Below, piece by piece: positions 16,425-23,343 of a stretch of 36,015 bases of DNA (positions are counted from its first letter, which is position 1; each line of letters opens with the position of its first letter). The DNA lies in contig CAZQHK010000042.1 of assembly GCA_964593455.1 (NCBI GenBank), positions 1-36,015 on the forward strand, read 5' to 3'. Below the pieces are notes generated by a model. It was given only the letters and a program-made list of their open reading frames with translations. It was not told the origin of the DNA and searched no databases. The DNA comes from CAZQHK01 sp964593455 (GTDB taxonomy: Bacteria > Muiribacteriota > CAYSPT01). A program made the position numbers and the translations under genes.

Positions 16425-16454
16425 AGTATAACACTGACCTAAATTACTTGACAA
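16425..16454 (-). promoter_or_regulatory. Promoter for the NosR-like gene, possibly leaderless
   Basis: On the minus strand TTGTCA (16454-16449) and TATACT (16430-16425) are 18 nt apart, each 5 of 6 matches to consensus. The ATG is only 10 nt after the -10, so the transcript would start about 3-4 nt before it; no SD is present. The -35 shares bases with the -35 of the divergent promoter. Confidence 0.6.
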
Positions 16455-16476
16455 TAATCTCAAATTTAACTAAAAT
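16448..16476 (+). promoter_or_regulatory. Strong sigma70 promoter for the metalloprotease gene
   Basis: Perfect TTGACA (16448-16453), 17-nt spacer, TAAAAT (16471-16476). The start would be near 16483, giving a leader of about 155 nt that carries the hairpin at 16545-16582. It is divergent from, and overlaps the -35 of, the NosR-like gene promoter. Confidence 0.7.
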
Positions 16477-16544
16477 TACAGGGTAGGCAGCATGTATGTG
16501 TATGTACAACTGAATAGAGTAGTAAGGGTAATAAATGTTATAAG

Positions 16545-16582
16545 CGCCCTTCCGTCAGCCATTGTAATTGGGCGGAAGGGCG
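16545..16582 (+). terminator. Terminator-like hairpin in the metalloprotease leader
   Basis: CGCCCTTCCG (16545-16554) pairs perfectly with CGGAAGGGCG (16573-16582), with an inner CCA/TGG pairing. TTTGATTT follows, a poor U tract. It lies downstream of the promoter and about 55 nt before the ATG, so it could act as an attenuator, a stabilising stem or a partial terminator. Which of these applies is inference. Confidence 0.45.
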
Positions 16583-16636
16583 TTTGATTTGCTGCCGAGA
16601 TTTTTTCTTTTAAAAATGTAAAAGGGAGCTGACGAC

Positions 16637-18556
16637 ATGAATCGTATAAGGCACTGGGCCCTGATGGTCCTCGTGGCTGCAGTAGTAGCTGTAAATTGCT
16701 CAACGGTGTTTGCCCTCGATTTAAAATCTCCGGAAAACAATGCCGCCCTGGACACCACAAAACCCAACTTGTCCTGGAGTAAAGTGGATAAAGCCAAAGT
16801 CTACCAGTTACTAATTTTCGATTTTAAAACCTTTAAAATGGTCTATCAGCGGTTTATCCCGGGGACGAGCCATACGGTTGAAAAAGGTCTTCTCAAAAAG
16901 GGCAAATCCTATTCCTGGGTGGTCAAGGCCAGGGAAAGTTTGAGTAAATCGGCCTTTGACACGAGTGACCGTTGGAAGTTCACTATCGGTTCTTCGACGT
17001 CAGCCGCCGAATCCGGAGGAACGTTCGAGAGGACCGGATACACCATTGTTGTCCCGGTGGAATTCAAGTCGCACAAGTTCAAGGGCGATCCGGTAGCGGT
17101 CGTGACCAAGAAAATGAACCAGCTGGTAGAGTACTATCGTGTCATCTCTTACAATGCCGAGCGCACCATGCAAGAGGTTACTTTCGACGTGGCGCCCGGC
17201 GTCTTTCTGAACGAAAACCGGAATAAATACTCCGCTGATAAGCAGGACAGCGGGAAGAACTGGATGCGGGACTGCGGTGATTTCGGCCGTTCCTGGGCGG
17301 GTGCCCACCAGATGAAGAAGATCGTCCTACCGCACGTATTCAAGGCCGGTGTTCCCGTCAAGGAGTACCGCCACATCATCTATGTCGTACCCGAGGGCGG
17401 CGGAAACAGCTGGGGGAGTGACCAGTTCTGGCCTGCTTCCACCGGCGGCAGACCGTCCGGGATCAAGTTCGACGAGAAGCGCAATGTAGTGAGCGGTTCC
17501 TACTCCTGCGGTATCGTCATGGGTATCGGTGTGAGCACCGGCACGTACAGCCATGAATTTGGCCACCAGCTCGGTCTTCCCGATCTCTACCCGTACTCTA
17601 ATAGTCCCAAACGCGATCTTGGGTACAGTGCTCTCATGGCCGCCGGTAACCAGATCGGGCAAAAGGGCGTGAACATGTTCGTACTTTCCCGGAAAAAAGA
17701 ATACTCCGGGTCGGGTTTGAAACAAGACTGGATTCAGGACAAGCTGAAGGTCCTCAAGAAAAGCGAAACTATCTGGCTGGAATCCCGCACCTCGAAGGGT
17801 GAAATAGTGGGAGTAGTGATCCCGGATACTTCGACTTCCAATAAAGAAGACCACTATGTTATCGAGGTGTTTGACCGCAAGAGCGTGGACAAGGACTTCG
17901 TCGGTTTCTTCCAGGGGCTAAAAGGGAGGGAAAGTAAAGCCAACGTAGCCGTTTTTATCTCTTTCGTCGATAACCTCGATGTCAACAGGATCAAGGTTGC
18001 TCAGGGTGTTCCCGCCAGCAAATCACGCAAGCAGAATTTTTTCCTCTCCGGTGGTGAGTACAAGAAGGGCAATTTCGCCGTCAATATCGGCGATGTCAAG
18101 GATCTGGGCGATCGCTGGGCGGCCAGGATCTCGGTGACCATTGACGGTCAGGCGCCGCAGGGTGACCCGGAACCGCCGATCGGCCGCAAGGACGATGATA
18201 AGAAGATCGCTGAAGAGAAGAAACGTCAGGATGAGGAAACGAAAAAACGTGAAACGGAAGATAAAAAACGGGTAAATGAGCTGAAAAAGAAGGTCGTAGA
18301 GGAGAAGAAGAAAGGCGAGGAAGACGAAGCGCGTCGCAAGAAGGAAGAGGAAATGGAAAAGCAGCTGGATGAGTACCAGCAGCTCTTAAAAGACCAGAAC
18401 AAATGGATGGAAAAAGAACGCAAGCAGTTGGAAGAAGAGAAACTCCGGCTGGAAGAGCAGCTGAAGAAGATGAAGGAAGAAGAGGAAAAGCGCAAACAGG
18501 CTTCGGTACTCGGCTGGTTGAAACGGGTCTTCGGATTTGCCTCGGCTCCCCGGTAG
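16637..18556 (+). CDS. Secreted M6-like metalloprotease with charged coiled-coil tail
   Basis: A 639-residue exported zinc peptidase. A signal peptide covers 1-27 (cut after F-A). Residues 28-118 look like a fibronectin-III-type domain. The peptidase domain (about 133-480) has the motif H306-E-F-G-H310-x-x-G-L-P-D316-L-Y, where two His and the later Asp are the expected zinc ligands and Glu307 the catalytic base. This fits the immune-inhibitor-A (M6) type. Residues about 520-625 are almost entirely Lys/Glu/Arg and would form a long coiled coil, an unusual tail that could anchor or space the enzyme at the cell surface. AAAGGGAGCTGACGAC precedes the ATG, a good ribosome site. A clear terminator follows. 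Substrate unknown. Confidence 0.82.
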   Translation: MNRIRHWALMVLVAAVVAVNCSTVFALDLKSPENNAALDTTKPNLSWSKVDKAKVYQLLIFDFKTFKMVYQRFIPGTSHTVEKGLLKKGKSYSWVVKARESLSKSAFDTSDRWKFTIGSSTSAAESGGTFERTGYTIVVPVEFKSHKFKGDPVAVVTKKMNQLVEYYRVISYNAERTMQEVTFDVAPGVFLNENRNKYSADKQDSGKNWMRDCGDFGRSWAGAHQMKKIVLPHVFKAGVPVKEYRHIIYVVPEGGGNSWGSDQFWPASTGGRPSGIKFDEKRNVVSGSYSCGIVMGIGVSTGTYSHEFGHQLGLPDLYPYSNSPKRDLGYSALMAAGNQIGQKGVNMFVLSRKKEYSGSGLKQDWIQDKLKVLKKSETIWLESRTSKGEIVGVVIPDTSTSNKEDHYVIEVFDRKSVDKDFVGFFQGLKGRESKANVAVFISFVDNLDVNRIKVAQGVPASKSRKQNFFLSGGEYKKGNFAVNIGDVKDLGDRWAARISVTIDGQAPQGDPEPPIGRKDDDKKIAEEKKRQDEETKKRETEDKKRVNELKKKVVEEKKKGEEDEARRKKEEEMEKQLDEYQQLLKDQNKWMEKERKQLEEEKLRLEEQLKKMKEEEEKRKQASVLGWLKRVFGFASAPR

Positions 18557-18580
18557 TTAAAAGCTAGAAATTGAATTCAA

Positions 18581-18612
18581 CAAAGAGCGGTAACGCCGTT
18601 CTTTGTTTTTTT
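18581..18612 (+). terminator. Rho-independent terminator of the metalloprotease gene
   Basis: CAAAGAGCGG (18581-18590) pairs with CCGTTCTTTG (18596-18605), one G-T wobble, loop of 5 nt, followed directly by seven T (18606-18612). It lies 25 bp after the stop. Confidence 0.9.
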
Positions 18613-18754
18613 GTCCCGGGTTAAAGGCTTTTCAGCCGGTTGATCACAAAGGCAAATTTGTCGTCTCAGGCGACATTTTTCTCAGGCTTACATGGTAAAA
18701 AATAGCTCAAAAAAGGAGGCTCGATTTTAACAAAAGCATGGTAATATTCCCCCA

Positions 18755-18864
18755 GGATACCCGGATAGGAGTAGTCAATGATTGCCCAGTGCTGTAAATG
18801 CCATGCGATTCGGATCCAGGGTCATTGGTGTGATCTTGGTTTGACTGCTCCTATCCGGGTATCC
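18755..18864 (+). promoter_or_regulatory. 24-bp inverted repeat burying the ribosome-binding site and start of the next gene
   Basis: The left arm, 18755-18778, runs from GGATACCCGG through the AGGAG ribosome site to the A of the ATG. The right arm, 18841-18864, lies in the coding sequence. All positions pair except T18772/G18847, which is a wobble pair in RNA, so the transcript could form a 24-pair helix around a 62-nt loop. Such a helix would hide the ribosome site. It may act as a translational switch; protein binding or a DNA-level function is also possible. Confidence 0.6.
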
Positions 18865-19017
18865 CACACCTACTGCCCGAAATGCATGGTGGAAGTAGAT
18901 CTTCAGATCCAGCAATTCAAAAGCCGCCGCGACCGTCTGGCAGCAGACGGAACAGTAGTGCCCGGCAAGAGCTTTGATGGGGCTGATGAACTTCCGGCTT
19001 TGGCGGACATAGCCTGA
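18778..19017 (+). CDS. Small zinc-ribbon protein
   Basis: Encodes 79 residues. The first 45 carry two metal-binding pairs, Q-C-C-K-C-H (Cys5/Cys8 spacing C-x2-C) and S-H-T-Y-C-P-K-C, about 25 residues apart. This pattern, 'CC.C..iR...G.W ... vSHtyCP.C', is known from small regulatory or signalling zinc modules near receiver and kinase proteins, where the role is unclear. The C-terminal 35 residues are charged and probably disordered. AGGAG lies 6 nt before the ATG, so the start is firm. Its start is enclosed in the long inverted repeat. It precedes the aminotransferase by 32 bp and may be co-transcribed. Confidence 0.7.
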   Translation: MIAQCCKCHAIRIQGHWCDLGLTAPIRVSHTYCPKCMVEVDLQIQQFKSRRDRLAADGTVVPGKSFDGADELPALADIA

Positions 19018-19049
19018 ACGAAGATGCTGGCTTTGTCCGGAAATAGCGG

Positions 19050-20219
19050 GTGATACCTATTAAAATCAATACTCTGGTGCGGGACATTAGCTCTCCGCCA
19101 ATCGTAAAACTCTATGAAATGGCTACTCCGTACCGCCAATCGGGCCAGTTGCTTGATCTCTCCCAGGCGGTACCGTCCTACGGGCCACCGGCTGTGATTC
19201 TCGACGAAATGATAAGCAGCCTCGCTGAGCGGGATATTCATCGATATACGGCGGATCCGGGGACCGAATCCCTGCGATCTGCTATAGCCCAAAAACTGCG
19301 GGTATTCAATGATGTCCAGGCCGAAGCCGGAAACGTCATCGTCACCGCCGGAGCCAACCAGGCATATCTCATGACCGTTATGACCCTGCTCGATCCAGGT
19401 GACGAGATGCTGCTCTTAACGCCGTATTATTTTAACCACCATATGGCGGTTGCCATGATCGGCGCCGTACCGGTTGAAGTTCCTCTCGATTATGAGAAAG
19501 GATTTGTGATGGAGCCAGAACGTGTGCTGGAGATGATCACGCCTCGCACACGTGCCATCACCATCGTCAGTCCGTCCAATCCCACCGGGACCGTTTATCC
19601 TCAGGAAACGCTGGCTTTGCTGGCTGATCTGCTCAAAGATACCGGAATAATGGTTATTTCAGACGAAACCTATGAGTATTTCACTCCCGGTCCTTTTACC
19701 GAGGGGCATTTTTCCATCGGAGCTATACCGGAAATGGCTCAAAGGACGTTTACGATATCTTCCTTCTCCAAAGCGTTCGGTATTACCGGGTGGCGTGTGG
19801 GATACGTGACAGCTCCCCGCGAATATGTGGGAGACATGCTGAAGGTTCACGACACCATGGTGATTTGCGCCCCGCATGTCAGCCAACGGGCTGCCCTGGC
19901 CGGTTTGACCGGGGGAATGAAATGGCTCGCGCGGAGAGTCGAGGAGATGAATGAAAAGCTCGAATGGCTGAAGACCTGGAATTTCTCGGGCGGCCGGTTT
20001 CAAATAAGTAGTTCCGGCGCTTTTTTCGCCTATCTCCGCCACCGGTTCGACGGTGACTCGTTTAGGGTGACTGAACGTCTCCTGAAAGAAAAACAGGTGC
20101 TGCTTATTCCCGGCCAGGTATTCGGCAGCGGACAGGAAAAGTTCGTCCGGGTAGCTCTCGGCGGCGTGGACAAAAAAGGTCTTAAAGAAGCCATGGAACG
20201 AATCGACAGCCTGCGGTAG
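19050..20219 (+). CDS. PLP-dependent aminotransferase, class I/II (AspC fold)
   Basis: A 389-residue aminotransferase. Key parts: the Y-T-A-D-P-G-T-E-S-L-R segment (about 66-76), the cofactor-phosphate region A-G-A-N-Q-A-Y, the conserved Asn in P-S-N-P-T-G-T-V-Y, D-E-T-Y-E-Y-F, and the PLP lysine Lys241 in S-S-F-S-K-A-F-G-I-T-G-W-R-V-G-Y. A conserved arginine for the substrate carboxylate lies in the F-V-R-V-A-L segment near the C terminus. The amino-acid substrate cannot be read from sequence. The start codon is GTG at 19050 with only a weak GGAA about 9 nt upstream. It is 32 bp after the zinc-ribbon gene. Confidence 0.9.
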   Translation: MIPIKINTLVRDISSPPIVKLYEMATPYRQSGQLLDLSQAVPSYGPPAVILDEMISSLAERDIHRYTADPGTESLRSAIAQKLRVFNDVQAEAGNVIVTAGANQAYLMTVMTLLDPGDEMLLLTPYYFNHHMAVAMIGAVPVEVPLDYEKGFVMEPERVLEMITPRTRAITIVSPSNPTGTVYPQETLALLADLLKDTGIMVISDETYEYFTPGPFTEGHFSIGAIPEMAQRTFTISSFSKAFGITGWRVGYVTAPREYVGDMLKVHDTMVICAPHVSQRAALAGLTGGMKWLARRVEEMNEKLEWLKTWNFSGGRFQISSSGAFFAYLRHRFDGDSFRVTERLLKEKQVLLIPGQVFGSGQEKFVRVALGGVDKKGLKEAMERIDSLR

Positions 20220-20258
20220 ATAAAGGAATTTCCAGCCGCGGGCGGCCTGGTATGAACC

Positions 20259-20974
20259 TTACCCCGCCAGATATTTTCTTTTGCGGATCTCTTCCAGGCG
20301 GAACGGCAGAAAATAGGGGATCAGAAGAAAGCCGGCCGCAAACCCGGCGAAATGCGATGGCCAGGAGATATTGCTTCCGAGTTTCATGAAACCCAGGTTC
20401 ATCAGGAACCAGATACCAAGGTAGAACCACATGGGGATCTTGAACGGATAGAAGAGCGGGAAGAAGACCTGGTACAGGCTGACCGTGGAAACAGCCGCCA
20501 GTAAGCGGCCATAACTCCACTGATTGCTCCACTGGCTCCGATGATAACTTTGAATTCGAAGTATACCATGCAGGCTGTAATCCCTGAAATGATCAGCACA
20601 ACGGTGTAGAAAAACAGGAACATGAGCGGACCCTTGCGCTCTCCGTGATCATAGAGAACGTCTATGACATTGTCCCCGAATATCCAGAGTATATACATAT
20701 TGCCGATCAGATGCCACCAGTCCGCATGGAGAAAGCCGGCGGTGATCAACTGGTAGCAACCGGCCAGAGTGAGGGCTTGTTCGGGTACTTTTCCAAACAT
20801 GTGGATGAAAGGTTCGACCATATTCGCCGGCATACTTCGCTGCAGTCCGAAGACGCCAAAATTGACGGCTATGATAGCCAGCAGCAGGGACGGGAATCGT
20901 TTCCGGGGATTGAACACCTCCACCGGCAACTGGGAGAACAGGCAGAACAGGTAGACGGGAACGCCGATAGACGC
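20259..20974 (-). pseudogene. Rhomboid-family intramembrane serine protease, frameshifted
   Basis: The first part encodes a rhomboid: N-P-R-K-R-F-P-S-L-L-L, H-A-D-W-W-H-L-I-G-N-M-Y-I-L, and the catalytic serine in G-A-S-G-A-I-S-G. The frame then breaks near 20500. Restoring one base in the TAC-TGG junction gives A-A-Y-L-A-A-V-S-T-V-S-L-Y-Q-V and continues to the catalytic histidine in P-S-H-F-A-G-F-A-A-G-F, ending at a TAA (20259-20261). Without the repair the histidine helix is lost. Upstream, the same frame runs into the zf-TFIIB gene through a single TAG at 20975-20977, so the two may once have been one protein. Either a real pseudogene or a draft base error. Possible starts are TTG 20929 or GTG 20923, neither with a convincing ribosome site. 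Confidence 0.75.
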
Positions 20975-21475
20975 CTATTCGGCGGCCTGTTTGTGGTCGA
21001 ACGATTGGTAGTGTTTGAGTGCGGTATCATCTGTTTTGAACCCGGGTTTGGGAGGAGGAAGGAGCGGTCGTGGCCGCAAGGCCGATGGTTGGCGTCGGAG
21101 CGCATCCGCTTCTACCAGCCGGATCTGTCCGAGTTCGCCTTTGTCCAGCCAGAACCCTTTGCAGGTCGTACAGTGGTCGATCGTTACGGTGAAGCGGCGT
21201 GCCCGGTACTCCAGAGCGGTCATGAGTTCCCGGCATACCGGACAGGCGAGTTCGGAGGTTCCCAGGTCCATGTTGCGCATGAGGGAGTCGTAGTCGTAAT
21301 GGGGACCCAGTACTCCCTTTAGTTCACCGTCGTCATACCATGTTCCGTTACAGTCCGGGCATCGGTCGATGGTGATGGCCATGACCGTCTTGGTGTCCAG
21401 GGCTGTTTCATGGCATCGCGGGCAGTCAATATCTCTCTTCCCGCCGGTAACGGCGCCGGGAACATGGTTGCTCAT
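20975..21475 (-). CDS. Protein with two TFIIB-type zinc ribbons
   Basis: Encodes 166 residues. Two zf-TFIIB ribbons are visible: residues about 18-53 (C-P-R-C ... I-D-R-C-P-D-C-N-G-T-W-Y-D-D-G-E-L) and 77-114 (C-P-V-C ... I-D-H-C-T-T-C-K-G-F-W-L-D-K-G-E-L). Each has two C-x2-C pairs and the closing Gly-Glu-Leu helix. The last 50 residues are Pro/Arg-rich and look like a linker. The TAG stop is followed, in the same frame and without a good new start, by a hydrophobic segment and the rhomboid domain, so this may be the front of a zinc-ribbon/rhomboid fusion. ATG at 21475 overlaps the adenosine deaminase stop by 4 nt, suggesting coupled translation. Confidence 0.8.
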   Translation of the reverse strand: MSNHVPGAVTGGKRDIDCPRCHETALDTKTVMAITIDRCPDCNGTWYDDGELKGVLGPHYDYDSLMRNMDLGTSELACPVCRELMTALEYRARRFTVTIDHCTTCKGFWLDKGELGQIRLVEADALRRQPSALRPRPLLPPPKPGFKTDDTALKHYQSFDHKQAAE

Positions 21476-22722
21476 TTGCCCTTTTTATCTTCGGCCGCCG
21501 CCGCGGCGTCGAAACGTCTGTTAATCTCTTCCAGCACCTCACCGTATTTGAGCTCCTTCTCGACTGCTGACCGGAAATCCCGGAGCTTGTCGTAGGAGTT
21601 GTTGGATTTTGGATAATAGGTGTTATGCAAGGTTGCGTTAAAGCCGTGCATGACCATCAGTTTTACGTAATCCAGGTCCAGGTCGAAGACCTTGGTGGCA
21701 ATGTAAAGTTCTTTGCTCACCGTGGTGTTGGAGACCAGCCGGTTATCGGTGCACAGCACCGTCCGGAGACGGTGGTTGAGATAGATGCCGAGTGGATGCT
21801 TACCGTAGTTGAAAAGCTCGTGATTGGTCTGGAGATTGCTGGTCAGGCAGACTTCCAGGGGAATGCGCTCGTTCTTGAAGTAGTTCATCAACACCTCGTC
21901 TTTGTAGAGGTTCGTGCCGTGTCCGATCCGCTTGACGTGCAGGTAGTGGACCGATTCCAGGATCGACTCGGCTCCAACCGCCTCTCCGGCGTGGACCGTT
22001 ATGGGAACCAGCCCGTTGGTGGCGGTATAGAAGGCTTTCTTGTAATCTTTGGCCGGATTGTCTTCCTCGCCCCCGGCCAGATCGAATCCCACAATCCGGT
22101 GATTTTTTTTCGCCATGTTCACCGTGTGCCGGGCGGTTTGAAGGGCCATCAGCCAGGCGCCGTCTTCCAGGTCTCCGTATGGCAGAGACCGGAGCAGGTT
22201 GTCTTCGATACCGCACGGTACGTAGTGCCGCATGGCACAGATGATGATCCCGGTGATAATGTCAAAATCCTTCTCCGCCCGGGCCAGTCCTTCCGACACC
22301 GCCGAGGTAATGTCTTCCAGACTCATCCCCCGGTTGGTGTGAAGTATGGGGGCAAAACGCAGTTCCAGGTAACGGACGTTTTCCTGGGCGGCGTCCTCGG
22401 CCACCTCGTAGGCGATCTGTTCCAGCGATTCCTGGTCCTGCATGACCGAAGTGGTGATTCCGAAAGCCTGGAGGTAGTCGCCCAGGGAGCTGTTCTTGAT
22501 GAAGTCGGGATCGTCTTTAACTACCAGTTTACGAAGTTGTTCCCGGTCTACGGGGTAGGGCATACCGGTCTTTTTTATCAGCGAGATGATCGTATCGAGC
22601 CGCAGCGAACCGTCCAGGTGACAGTGCAGATCGGTCTTCGGCAGCTTGTAGATCTCTTTGTAGAGATCATCCTGTGTCATGTTCTGTATAATGGCCTTTT
22701 CATTTATGGGTTTTTGAGCCAT
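21472..22722 (-). CDS. add: Adenosine deaminase family protein
   Basis: A 416-residue TIM-barrel metal hydrolase that deaminates adenosine-type nucleosides. Metal ligands His33 and His35 lie in T-D-L-H-C-H-L-D-G-S-L. Next come H244-A-G-E-A, with a third metal His and the catalytic Glu; R-I-G-H-G-T, with the catalytic His; L-T-S-N-L-Q-T-N; and Asp326 in L-C-T-D-N-R. The T-D-N-R-L form is typical of the actinobacterial-type ADA branch. Close relatives deaminate adenine or aminofutalosine, so exact substrate is inferred. It is longer than usual at the C terminus (Ala/Lys-rich tail). It lies 37 bp downstream of yjbQ and overlaps the zinc-ribbon gene by 4 nt. Confidence 0.88.
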   Translation of the reverse strand: MAQKPINEKAIIQNMTQDDLYKEIYKLPKTDLHCHLDGSLRLDTIISLIKKTGMPYPVDREQLRKLVVKDDPDFIKNSSLGDYLQAFGITTSVMQDQESLEQIAYEVAEDAAQENVRYLELRFAPILHTNRGMSLEDITSAVSEGLARAEKDFDIITGIIICAMRHYVPCGIEDNLLRSLPYGDLEDGAWLMALQTARHTVNMAKKNHRIVGFDLAGGEEDNPAKDYKKAFYTATNGLVPITVHAGEAVGAESILESVHYLHVKRIGHGTNLYKDEVLMNYFKNERIPLEVCLTSNLQTNHELFNYGKHPLGIYLNHRLRTVLCTDNRLVSNTTVSKELYIATKVFDLDLDYVKLMVMHGFNATLHNTYYPKSNNSYDKLRDFRSAVEKELKYGEVLEEINRRFDAAAAAEDKKGK

Positions 22723-22759
22723 GACCGTACCTTCTTTCTCGCATCAGGAGAGGAACTGT

Positions 22760-23176
22760 TTATTCCCCGATAATTTTTACCAGTACTCGTTTTTTCCGCT
22801 GGCCGTCGAATTCTCCATAGAAAATCTGCTCCCACGGGCCGAAGTCGAGTTTGCCGGCGGTGATGGCGACCACCACCTCGCGGCCCATGATGGTCCGTTT
22901 GAGATGCGCGTCAGCGTTGTCTTCGAAGCCGTTGTGCCGGTACTGGTTATATGGTTTCTCCGGCGCCAGTTTTTCCAGCCACCGCTCAAAATCGCTATGG
23001 AGGCCGCTTTCATCGTCGTTGATGAAGACACTGGCGGTAATATGCATGGCGTTTACCAGGCAGAGCCCTTCTTGTATGCCGCTTTTTTTCAGCAACTCAG
23101 TGACCTTCGGGGTGATATTGATATAGGCCCGGCGAGTGGGTGCCTGAAACCACAGATGTTCGGTCAGCGATTTCAT
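22760..23176 (-). CDS. yjbQ: YjbQ/UPF0047 family protein
   Basis: A 138-residue protein of the compact YjbQ fold. Family signatures are M-K-S-L-T-E-H-L-W-F at the start, the N-A-M-H-I-T-A-S-V-F-I-N segment, H-L-K-R-T-I-M-G-R-E, and the closing K-L-D-F-G-P-W-E-Q-I-F-Y-G-E-F-D-G. Some members show weak thiamine-phosphate-synthase-like activity, but the cellular role is unsettled. ATG at 23176 is preferred over 23185: it gives the family start, and AGGAG then lies 10 nt away instead of 1 nt. First gene of a minus-strand unit with add and the zinc-ribbon/rhomboid genes. Confidence 0.9.
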   Translation of the reverse strand: MKSLTEHLWFQAPTRRAYINITPKVTELLKKSGIQEGLCLVNAMHITASVFINDDESGLHSDFERWLEKLAPEKPYNQYRHNGFEDNADAHLKRTIMGREVVVAITAGKLDFGPWEQIFYGEFDGQRKKRVLVKIIGE

Positions 23177-23242
23177 ACGAGTCATTCTCCTTCTCTAAAG
23201 GAATATTCTTCAGGCTACCATGTGCAGTGAGATTTCACAAGG

Positions 23243-23271
23243 ATTTCAGTTGCCTGCCGGACGGCAGTCAA
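23243..23271 (-). promoter_or_regulatory. Possible promoter for the yjbQ-add unit
   Basis: On the minus strand TTGACT (23271-23266) and TGAAAT (23248-23243) are 17 nt apart. The spacer includes a small GCCGTCCGGC hairpin-like stretch. Matches are 5 of 6 and 4 of 6. Confidence 0.35.
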
Positions 23272-23294
23272 AAGCTATCCTTCGTGACCTATGT

Positions 23295-23323
23295 TTGACA
23301 CTGCATAATACCGTTGGTACAAT
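23295..23323 (+). promoter_or_regulatory. Sigma70 promoter for the peptidase-PIMT-ligA unit
   Basis: Perfect TTGACA (23295-23300), 17-nt spacer, TACAAT (23318-23323). The start would fall near 23330, immediately before GGAGG (23331-23335), giving a very short leader of about 14 nt to the ATG at 23344. Confidence 0.7.
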
Positions 23324-23343
23324 TCTACCTGGAGGTATCTATA

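Noticed and set aside
18660..18685. TGTCG/CGACA hairpin followed by ATTTTT as a second terminator
   Set aside because: Stem of only 5 bp; a much stronger terminator lies 55 bp upstream, so this is not needed and is weakly supported.
20975..20977. TAG as a pyrrolysine or readthrough codon in the zinc-ribbon/rhomboid frame
   Set aside because: TAG ends at least five normal genes in the window, and the rhomboid part also has a frameshift, so decay or sequencing error is more likely.
21625..22773. A 382-codon open frame on the plus strand opposite adenosine deaminase
   Set aside because: It is the antisense shadow of a gene with all catalytic motifs intact; its product has no recognisable features and no ribosome site.
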